DNA from: Glaciimonas sp.
GTDB taxonomy: Bacteria; Pseudomonadota; Gammaproteobacteria; Burkholderiales; Burkholderiaceae
DNA length: 5,658 bases
Assembly (NCBI GenBank): GCA_014377145.1
Contig: JACMQE010000041.1
Location: forward strand, 1-5,658
Direction of reading: 5' to 3'
The position numbers and the translations under genes were made by a program. This document shows, one piece after another, positions 1 to 5,058 of this stretch. The notes under the pieces are model-generated. The model was not told the DNA's origin. It searched no databases and saw only the letters and a list, made by a program, of their open reading frames with translations. Position 1 is the stretch's first letter. The number at the start of each line of letters is the position of its first letter.

Positions 1-131
1 AGCTCCTTTTTTATCATTTGCAGACCGATATCCCGGCTCTGCGAGTGATAATGTGATTACATCAAACAGGGCTAACTCCGTATCAGTTTACTGTAGCTAC
101 TCTGGTTACTGTAGCGTGACAGGCTGGCTCA
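1..131. other. Intergenic stretch, no gene recognised
   Basis: Nothing coding is recognised downstream of the minus-strand DUF3567 pseudogene. The stretch holds a 10-base direct repeat (ttactgtagc at 88-97 and 106-115) and a small hairpin-capable sequence at 21-41 (CAGA-CCG pairing with CGG-TCTG around a one-base bulge). The hairpin has no T-run on its minus-strand 3' side, so it is not a convincing terminator for the DUF3567 gene. On the minus strand the extreme left edge reads as an A-run followed by AGGAGCT, which could be the ribosome binding site of a gene starting just outside the window; this is only a guess. Confidence 0.4.
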
Positions 132-362
132 TTAATGCGTCGAATTACCAAGAAAAGCGTCGATATCTTCGATGCTTGGTTCTGAGGCAATGAGTTCTTC
201 CATACCTTGTTGAAAAAACTCTGCAGGTGTACCAGCAATGAAAATCTCCCGTTTAAATGATTTATCAATAATTTCATAGCCGCCAAACCATAATGTTTCC
301 CGTTGCTCATCGGCCCCAAATTCAACGATGCTGTATTAGTCACTGTTGTAGATCAGGTTCAT
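132..362 (-). pseudogene. DUF3567 family protein, broken by an in-frame stop at codon 9
   Basis: The minus strand encodes a 76-codon frame beginning MNLIYNSD, then TAA, then YSIVEFG, and running to a TAA at 132-134. Family hallmarks are visible: the MNxIYNS-xx-YxxVEF start, GGYEIIDK with KREIF (about codons 27-40), and IASEPSIEDIDAFL near the C-terminus. From memory, DUF3567 proteins are about 80-residue betaproteobacterial proteins of unknown function, so the length is normal. The stop at 336-338 stands where relatives carry Q or N between NS(D/E) and Y, so a single CAA to TAA change would explain it. No ATG, GTG or TTG restart lies soon after the stop, so the product is probably lost unless the stop is suppressed. 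The ribosome binding site is weak (AGGGCG about 6 bases before ATG). No function is proposed. Confidence 0.82.
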
Positions 363-585
363 ATGCGCGCCCTGTAAAGTTAGACAGAAGGTGATGATCG
401 ATAAGTAGTTTTCAAGCCAGCTGGCATAAATGTTCTGATTCGCTCCTTTTTGCTAGCCTAAAGGTCATTTAAGGTGGGTAGATCAAACCGTTTGATTTAT
501 GTATTACCCCTTTTAGTGTACTTTTGTCACGCAATTAACATCAAACGCTAACGTCAATTGCAACCAGATATGACAAGAAAACCAT
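363..585. other. Intergenic region with ATCAAAC palindrome, no gene
   Basis: This gap separates the end of comM from the start of the DUF3567 gene, both minus strand, and would carry the DUF3567 promoter. I see no convincing -35/-10 pair. A strong minus-strand Shine-Dalgarno-like AAAAAGGAG (443-451) lies about 80 bases before the DUF3567 start. It precedes a 15-codon frame (380-427, minus, starting MPAGLKT), but the 15-base spacing and lack of similarity make a gene unlikely. An ATCAAAC-C-GTTTGAT interrupted palindrome is at 482-496 and another ATCAAAC copy at 540-546; these could be operator half-sites. A 10-base palindrome (gccagctggc) is at 416-425. Confidence 0.4.
482..496. repeat. Interrupted palindrome ATCAAAC-C-GTTTGAT
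   Basis: Two perfect 7-base inverted arms (482-488 and 490-496) flank one C. The same 7-mer occurs directly at 61-67 and at 540-546, and these two copies share extra flanking sequence: ACATCAAAC then GCTAAC, with three additional bases (agg) in the left copy. The dyad resembles a transcription-factor operator, but no regulator is recognised for it. Confidence 0.4.
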
Positions 586-2090
586 TTATTTTTCGCGCAG
601 CGCGCGGTGGTACTGAATGGCTTCTGCTACATTCTCGCTGGCAGCCAGATCAGCAATTGTGCTGACTAGTTTAGATGCACCATGGCAGTTTGCAATAATT
701 TTTCTCCCTCCGCATCGGTCTCTTGCAATGGGTATCGATATCGGACGTTGATAGCGCGTTATTGCCTTTTCCTTGCCGGACCAGCTGAATCGCGTACGCT
801 TGTCTGACACGTTCAGCAATCGCACAGGATGGTTCGCCGTCGGCTTGCTTTTTTAATTCGTCATGCCGTACTGATCTGACCTGAATCTGTGTATGTCGAT
901 CCGGTCTAACAACGGGCCCGAAATTTTGTCCTGATAGCGCCCAATATTTTCGGTCGTGCAACGGCACTTAATGGATACGTGGCCCAGATAACCGCAAGGA
1001 CAGGGATTCATTGCCGCGATTAATTGAAAACATGCCGGGAAATCTGCCTGACGTGCGGCGCGTGAAATGGTAATGTGACCGGATTCCAGCGGTTCACGTA
1101 GCGCCTCCAATACACGTCGGTCAAATTCTGGAAGTTCGTCCAAAAATAAGGCACCGCGATGTGCCAGTAAAATTTCTCCGGGACGCGGCGTGCTGCCGCG
1201 ACCGACCAACGCTACGCCGTAGGCGGTGTGATGCGATGCGCGAGAAGGTCGTACCTTCCAGCTGCTGCTAGAAAAACTACTGGTTAGTGATTGCAATGCT
1301 GCCGACTCCAATGCTTCCTGATCCGTCATCGGTGGAAAAATCCCTGGGAAACGCGTCGCTAGCATAGATTTTCCTGTCCCCGGAGGGTTGATCAACAGGG
1401 TAATATGACCGGCCACCAGCGGCAACTTCAATTGCGCGCTTGGCCTCTAATTGTCCTTTTACGTCCCTGAAATCAAGATAGTAAGGTGGTTGTACCTGCG
1501 GGGTTGCGATATGACGGATGAGTCTTTGATCGGAGTCTTTAGCAGAAGAATGCGCGAAAACGTGGAGTAAAGAATCGACAGGGAAAATCGGAGGGTCTGT
1601 GACCAACACGGCTTCATCAGCGTTTTGGCGCGGCAAAATAAATGCGCGTTGCTTTTTCTGAGGATGATCGAGGTCGCTATCCGTAACATCAGAGAGAGTG
1701 GTCATCGCAAAGGTCATTGCCAATGCGCCACGAATCGGGTGCAGTTCGCCAGAAAGTGAAAGTTCTCCAGCGAATTCGTAATGATCAAGTTGATTCAATG
1801 GAATTTGGTCTGAGGTTGCCAGAATACCAAGTGCAATCGGAAAATCGAAACGTCCTGATTCTTTAGGTAATTCGGCGGGTGCCAAATTAACTTTAATTCT
1901 GAGTGAGGGAAACTCAGAATGGGCATTTTGAAGCGCAGCGTGGACCTGGTCTTTCGATTCCTTGACCTCGGTTTTTGGTAATCCGACAATTGTAAAAGAA
2001 GGCAATCCGTTAGCAAGGTGAACTTCAACCGTCACTTCCGGTGCTTGCATGCCTTCCCAGCGTCCGGCTTTTCAAAACAGTCAATGTCAT
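586..2090 (-). pseudogene. ComM/YifB-type Mg-chelatase-like AAA+ ATPase, multiply broken
   Basis: The intact family (about 505 residues) is a hexameric AAA+ helicase that promotes branch migration during natural transformation. The frame can be followed from ATG at 2088-2090 (MTLTVLKSR) to TAA at 586-588. Visible landmarks are TVEVHLANGLPSFTIVGLP, VNLAPAELPKESGRFDFPIA, Walker A PPGTGKS, Walker [33 protein letters not shown], and C-terminal TIADLAASENVAEAIQYHRA. Lesions in gene order are: an extra base in the C-run at 2056-2058; a frameshift at 1411-1421; an extra CA dinucleotide at 888-892; a one-base loss at about 720-725; TAG for conserved Trp at 666-668; and a deletion of about 34 bases near 660/661 that removes the RAYHRVLKVAR-type segment. 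The first Walker A residue is Asn instead of Gly. It lies 22 bases after ubiK and was probably co-transcribed with it. No functional protein is expected. Confidence 0.96.
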
Positions 2091-2095
2091 GGGTG

Positions 2096-2109
2096 CTGCC
2101 GGTGGGCAG
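2096..2109 (-). other. Small hairpin between ubiK and comM
   Basis: CTGCC-CACC-GGCAG on the minus strand forms a perfect 5-bp stem with a 4-base loop in the 22-base gap between the ubiK stop and the comM start. It sits where the comM ribosome binding site should be, and no clear Shine-Dalgarno is visible there. It has no T-run and is unlikely to be a terminator. It may simply be chance, or it may modulate coupled translation. Confidence 0.35.
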
Positions 2110-2112
2110 TTT

Positions 2113-2355
2113 TCATGGACGTTTCAATTGTGCTTCTAGCTCTGTAATGCGCGTCTCCAGCAATTCGAGTTTTTCACGCGTGGTTGCTAGTACCTGGGTC
2201 TGCACATCAAACTCTTCACAGGTCACGAGATCGAGTTTAGCGAACCCACTACTCATCATTGCCTTAACGTTTCTTTCGATGTCTTTAGCAGGTGAATTTT
2301 TGATCGCCTGATTAATTCTAGTCTGTATATCTTCAAAGAAATTGGGCTTGCTCAT
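2113..2355 (-). CDS. ubiK: UbiK (BMFP family) ubiquinone-biosynthesis accessory factor
   Basis: This is the only gene in the window with no disabling lesion: 80 codons from ATG at 2353-2355 to TGA at 2113-2115. UbiK (YqiC in Enterobacteria) binds the lipid-binding factor UbiJ and supports the soluble Ubi complex in aerobic ubiquinone synthesis; some members show membrane-fusogenic activity in vitro. Residues 1-45 form the N-terminal part (PNFFEDIQTRI, SPAKDIERNVKAM), followed by the signature LDLV-x2-EEFDVQTQVL and a C-terminal coiled coil (about 55-78, TREKLELLETRITELEAQL). The start is fixed by AGAGGAG seven bases upstream; the open frame extends 19 codons further up but without similarity. 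Two consensus Arg positions differ (Cys46; Thr58 before TREKL), so mild drift may have begun. A possible -10 (TATCAT, 2397-2402) lies 42 bases upstream, without a good -35. Confidence 0.93.
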   Translation of the reverse strand: MSKPNFFEDIQTRINQAIKNSPAKDIERNVKAMMSSGFAKLDLVTCEEFDVQTQVLATTREKLELLETRITELEAQLKRP

Positions 2356-2362
2356 GTTGATG
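2356..2362 (-). other. Spacer between ubiK start and its ribosome binding site
   Basis: The seven bases CATCAAC separate ATG from the AGAGGAG Shine-Dalgarno element at 2363-2369 on the minus strand. This is the clearest ribosome binding site in the window and decides the ubiK start in favour of MSKPNFFED over the upstream in-frame ATG at 2410-2412. Confidence 0.6.
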
Positions 2363-2455
2363 CTCCTCTGGATGCTGAAAAAATGTAAGAAGAAAAATGA
2401 TACCCCATGCAAGTGCGGTGCGGAACAGAAATGGCCTGTAACTTAAGGTAATCTC

Positions 2456-2469
2456 CTAGTAATTACTAG
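2456..2469. repeat. Perfect 14-bp palindrome between GNAT and ubiK
   Basis: CTAGTAATTACTAG is its own reverse complement. It lies 16 bases beyond the acetyltransferase stop and about 100 bases upstream of the ubiK start, where an operator could sit. No T-run follows on either strand, so it is not a Rho-independent terminator. One palindrome of this length is not far from chance expectation in 5.6 kb of AT-rich sequence. Confidence 0.4.
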
Positions 2470-2484
2470 CCACTCAGTCGATTT

Positions 2485-3217
2485 TTAGTTCTTTTCGTCC
2501 GCTGAATCGAATATCGCAGTCCTACACAACAGACCTGCATGAATATGACTCAGTGATTGTCGTTGCCGATCATTGTTATCAAAATTGCCCAGGCTCAGCC
2601 ACATTTCAAATGCAGCACGTTGCAGGGGCCATTCGCGATCCAAGATAGAAAACCAGGCATTGTCACGGTTTTGACCTTTGTTGATGCGATGCTGACGGAA
2701 TATGCCTTCCAGCATGAAGCCAAAACGACGCGCGGCTTGTTGTGATCGCACTTCCATTCGAGACGTCGATATCCAAGATCGTCGAAGGCGTGCCGCGCCA
2801 TCAGATGAATCGCCTCTATTGCCTTACGGGTTTGCTGGATAGCGGCGCTAAACCAAATATGCCCAATTTCCATCACATCATGTTCTGGCGTGATGGCGCA
2901 GTAACCGAGAACACCTTGCGCGACGCCGGTTTGCTGATCGATCACATTAAAAAATAAAGATTCGGTCGATTTTTCGCAAGCGCTTAACCAGGCTGTAAAC
3001 TTCGCTTGATTCGTAAAAGGTCTAACCACCAGATAATCCCATTGGTGCACGTCGGCTTGCGCCAGTCGCACTAAGATATAAACCATCACCTGATGTTTGG
3101 TATCCAGCGGCATCAGGCGCGCGCTGCGGCCTTCTATTACATCGCGCTGGGGTAAGCGTGCTGTGGCTGCCAACTTGGGTAGTAATCCCTCTTTTTTTCC
3201 ATATATTGTCGTGGCAT
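2485..3217 (-). pseudogene. GNAT family N-acetyltransferase (RimJ/RimL-like), frameshifted
   Basis: The sequence matches the GNAT subgroup of about 220-240 residues that transfers acetyl from acetyl-CoA to an amine; the substrate is unknown. It reads MPRQYMEKKRDYYPSWQP, then (other frame) ARLPQRDVIEGRSARLMPLD, WDYLVVRPF, GYCAITPEHDVMEIGHIWF, the acetyl-CoA-binding region around AIQQTRKAIEA, and FDDLGYRRLEWKCD. A third segment has AARRFGFMLEGIFRQ, KGQNRDNAWFSILDREWP and the AAFEMWL tail. Frame breaks are a one-base loss at 3161-3164 and a deletion near 2740-2745, where the usual LN-x-PSR stretch after KCD is missing. The start at 3215-3217 is supported by AGGA six bases upstream. The C-terminus runs about 18 residues beyond the usual SLS end, perhaps because the original stop was lost. 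The GNAT superfamily call is firm; the exact subgroup is from memory. Confidence 0.9.
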
Positions 3218-3555
3218 ATCGGTCCTGGGTCGCGAGTAGTATGGGCAAATAACTCTAAGAATAAAGCTAATATAGCTGTTTCCGCTATTGCACAAAGCTG
3301 AAATACTCTGTGGTCCGATCAAAAAGCGGCATCGCTGCGTCATTATTTTTTACATTCGTACTGTTCACGAATGGATAACCCCTCGCTTTTGTTCGATCAA
3401 TCAGCTTCGAATACCTAGATCGCGGCGATGATGCGTCGCATTTAGTGGGCAGAAAGTAAGTGCCGAAGATAGCAGATATATAACAGTTCGGAAACTTTGG
3501 TTAAATATTCGAAAGATAATATATCCGCACCAAAATAATACAAAATCTCTTTTAA

Positions 3556-3570
3556 GCAATGATATATTGC
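3556..3570. promoter_or_regulatory. Candidate NtrC enhancer-type site
   Basis: GCAAT-gatat-ATTGC is a perfect 5+5 inverted repeat with a 5-base spacer. Its GCA-N9-TGC skeleton matches the NtrC consensus layout TGCACC-N5-GGTGCA, though the two inner bases of each arm differ. It lies about 110 bases upstream of the sigma-54 element at 3666-3681, within the usual range for NtrC enhancers. The match is partial, so it remains a candidate. Confidence 0.5.
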
Positions 3571-3665
3571 AAAAAACTATAGATGCTGATGGAGCGTTCC
3601 CAAGTTGAAAGGGTTAAAACAATAAAATGATCATAAGATAAGCTTTAAAACATTTTCAAATTAGC

Positions 3666-3681
3666 CGGCATGACTCTTGCT
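3666..3681 (+). promoter_or_regulatory. Sigma-54 (RpoN) promoter of the porin-glnK-amtB operon
   Basis: cGGCATGactcTTGCt matches the sigma-54 consensus TGGCAC-N5-TTGC: GG at 3667-3668 and GC at 3679-3680 are separated by exactly 10 bases, and the TTGC element is complete. Transcription should begin near 3692, giving a leader of about 180 bases before the porin start. RpoN/NtrC control is well established for glnK-amtB operons, so sequence and context agree. Confidence 0.8.
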
Positions 3682-3735
3682 TATAAAGAGTGAACTTTAG
3701 TTACTAGGACTTACAAAAATTGTCCCAAAAACGTG

Positions 3736-3775
3736 CTTACTAAATCTGTCCGACGAAGACAGTACGCTCAGTAAG
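3736..3775 (+). other. Two-tier hairpin in the operon leader
   Basis: An outer stem CTTACT (3736-3741) pairs with AGTAAG (3770-3775), enclosing an inner stem CTGTC (3746-3750) with GACAG (3758-3762) and a 7-base loop. The internal loop is asymmetric (4 and 7 bases). It lies in the transcribed leader downstream of the sigma-54 promoter. No T-run follows, so it is not a terminator, and I match it to no known riboswitch. Confidence 0.35.
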
Positions 3776-3873
3776 GTAAGGCTAGGTGCACAACGCTGCC
3801 GAGGAGATTTTTCGTAAGCCTTTTTGCTGCCTCTTCATATTTTTGATGTTAAATAGCCACCAGGGATAAAATA

Positions 3874-4695
3874 ATGAAAAATCTGACGTATAAATTACTT
3901 GCCACAGTGGTAGCAGCAACATTGGCTATCGGTCTTGTTCATGCAGAAGATACTCCGGCTGTACCTACACTTGTTGCAGTTGTTGCAGTTGTTGCAGAAC
4001 CAGTGCCTGATAACCAGATCGCTTATAAAATTGGCGCGGTGAATGACTACCGTTTCCGTGGTGTCTCGCAAACACGCTTTGATCCGGCTGTGCAAGGTGG
4101 CATAGATTACACTAATAATCCAATTAGACTTTATGCTGGAACCTGAATATCAAATATCAAGTGGATCAAGGATTTGGTAAATGTGGGGGGCATGAACGGT
4201 AAAGGCAATATCGAGTGGGATTGTATGCAGGTAAGTGCGGTGATTTTCCTGGCAGCTTTACCTATGATGTTGGTGGCTTGTATTACTACTATCCAAGCAA
4301 TAATTTAAATCTTGTTTTAAAAATGTGAATACCTTCGAACTGTACGCGCAGCTCAGTTACGGTCCAGGCTACTTCAAGTACTCGCACGCGTTGACCAATA
4401 CTTTCGGCGCGCTAAATAGCAAAACAGTGCATATTACGATCTTGGTGCTAATTTCGATGTCGGTTCTGGCGTCACTCTGGGTCTGCATTTTGGTCCTCAA
4501 ATAATCTAGAACACGCACTTTCTCAGCTATAACGAATGGAAAATGGGTGTTAGCAAAACCTTTGACATTTTGTACGGCGTTACTTTAGGTGCTGCTTTTG
4601 TTGGTACGGATGCCAAGAGCGGTGCGTATGCCACCCCTGATGACAAAAATCTCGGTAAAAATGGCGTGGTCTTTTCTCTAGCAAAAACTTTCTAC
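3874..4695 (+). pseudogene. TorF/gcw_chp-type putative outer-membrane porin, heavily broken
   Basis: The TorF family (TIGR02001) comprises putative outer-membrane beta-barrel proteins, often encoded just upstream of glnK-amtB in Burkholderiales; a transport role in nitrogen uptake is inferred. Recognisable are a signal peptide (MKNLTYKLLATVVAATLAIG to about VHA), a Val/Ala repeat linker, YRFRGVSQTRFDPAVQGG, FPGSFTYDVGGLYYYYPS, VNTFELYAQLSYGPGYFKYS, YYDLGANFDVGSGVTLGLHF and terminal VVFSLAKTF. AGGGA seven bases before ATG supports the start. Lesions are TGA for the Trp of YAGTW (4144-4146), a one-base loss near 4221-4223, a frame change between 4309 and 4322, a one-base loss in the A-run at 4421-4424, and TAG for Glu (4507-4509). 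The three indels sum to a multiple of three. After AKTF, where relatives stop, TAC (4693-4695) replaces a stop; reading continues to TGA at 4714-4716. No functional porin is expected. Confidence 0.93.
3973..3997 (+). repeat. 9-bp tandem repeat in the porin linker
   Basis: GTTGCAGTT is repeated 2.8 times in frame, encoding the Val-Ala-Val periodicity just after the signal peptide and before the first beta strand. Such a repeat could expand or contract in whole codons by replication slippage and would change only linker length. Confidence 0.75.
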
Positions 4696-4706
4696 TTGAG
4701 GTCAAT

Positions 4707-5045
4707 ACGAAACTGATCAATGTGATTATCAAACCATTTAAATTGGATGAAGTTCGCGAGGCTTTATCAGCTATCGGTGTACAAGGCATCACTGTCACTG
4801 AAGTCAAAGGTTTTGGTTGCCATAAGAGGCACACCGAGTTGTGCCGTGGTGCTGAGTATGTCGTCGATTTTTTGCCTAAAACAAGAATTGAAGCAGCGGT
4901 GGATGACACCATACTCGAACGTGCAATAGAAGCGATCGAAACGGCGGCACGTAATGGCAAAATCGGGGACGGTAAGATTTTCGTTCTTGATTTGCAAGAG
5001 GTTATTCGTATTCGTACCGCTGAGACCGGCAAAGATGCAATCTAA
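4707..5045 (+). CDS. glnK: P-II nitrogen regulator GlnK, apparent start-codon loss
   Basis: GlnK is a trimeric P-II protein that senses ATP/ADP and 2-oxoglutarate and blocks AmtB when nitrogen is plentiful. Homology starts at 4707 with (ACG)KLINVIIKPFKLDEV, where relatives have ATG-K-L-I-T-A-I-I-K; the family-length frame (112 codons) then runs uninterrupted to TAA at 5043-5045. TTGAGGT lies 4-10 bases before the ACG, exactly where the ribosome binding site belongs, so ATG to ACG is the simplest reading. GTG at 4722 is in frame but would remove five residues of strand beta-1 and lacks a Shine-Dalgarno element. Using E. coli GlnB numbering, T-loop uridylylation Tyr51, Lys58, Lys90, Arg101 and Arg103 are kept, but Arg38, Gln39, Gly41 and Tyr46 are Cys, His, Arg and Cys. 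Gln39 normally helps bind Mg-ATP/2-oxoglutarate. The gene is probably inactive or poorly expressed. Confidence 0.9.
   Translation, partial: TKLINVIIKPFKLDEVREALSAIGVQGITVTEVKGFGCHKRHTELCRGAEYVVDFLPKTRIEAAVDDTILERAIEAIETAARNGKIGDGKIFVLDLQEVIRIRTAETGKDAI
4722..4724 (+). other. Alternative in-frame GTG start of glnK
   Basis: GTG is the first conventional start codon in the GlnK frame now that position 4707 reads ACG. It would give a 107-residue protein starting in the middle of the first beta strand (M-IIKPFKL). No Shine-Dalgarno sequence sits 5-10 bases upstream; the nearest, TTGAGGT, is about 19 bases away. Confidence 0.4.
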
Positions 5046-5050
5046 GGGGA
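5045..5050 (+). other. Ribosome binding site of amtB
   Basis: AGGGGA, overlapping the last base of the glnK stop codon, lies eight bases before the amtB ATG at 5059-5061. It supports that start and tight translational linkage of glnK and amtB. Confidence 0.7.
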
Positions 5051-5058
5051 CATTTAAA

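Larger units (their letters stand above)
3218..3873. other. Divergent AT-rich intergenic region
   Basis: No gene is recognised on either strand in these 656 bases between the minus-strand acetyltransferase and the plus-strand porin. The left side may hold an acetyltransferase promoter: minus-strand TTTGTG (3291-3296), 16 bases, TATATT (3269-3274), overlapped by the dyad AGCTA-ata-TAGCT (3265-3277). The right half carries the nitrogen-control elements listed separately: an NtrC-like inverted repeat, a sigma-54 promoter and a structured leader. A GGTGCA sequence (3785-3790), like half of an NtrC site, lies downstream of the predicted transcription start. The middle (about 3300-3540) shows nothing I can assign. 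Confidence 0.6.

Noticed and set aside
21..41. Rho-independent terminator after the DUF3567 gene
   Set aside because: The bulged stem has no T-run on the 3' side of the minus-strand transcript; it is followed there by an A-rich stretch.
83..343. An 86-residue minus-strand open frame
   Set aside because: It overlaps the DUF3567 pseudogene in another frame. The alternative frame carries clear family motifs, so this one is a shadow.
380..427. A 15-codon minus-strand open frame after a strong AAGGAG
   Set aside because: The spacing from Shine-Dalgarno to ATG is 15 bases, there is no recognisable similarity, and it is short enough to occur by chance.
1411..1421. Programmed ribosomal frameshifting in comM
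   Set aside because: The frame change is not at a recognisable slippery heptamer, and the gene has several other frame breaks plus a nonsense codon and a deletion, so one recoding event would not rescue it.
3322..3443. Two similar GCGGC-(g)AT-GC-TGCGTC segments as a repeat element
   Set aside because: They match only over about 15 positions with gaps and have no further shared flank, which is not enough to call a repeat.
336..4509. Reassigned stop codons (TGA, TAG or TAA read as sense) as an explanation for in-frame stops
   Set aside because: The stops stand for different residues (probably Gln, Trp twice, Glu) and all three codon types are involved. Frameshifts, start loss and deletions in the same genes also need decay as the explanation. 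UbiK ends with TGA and comM and glnK with TAA at the expected places.
4580..5032. A 150-residue minus-strand open frame opposite glnK
   Set aside because: It is antisense to the well-supported P-II coding frame and resembles no known protein.
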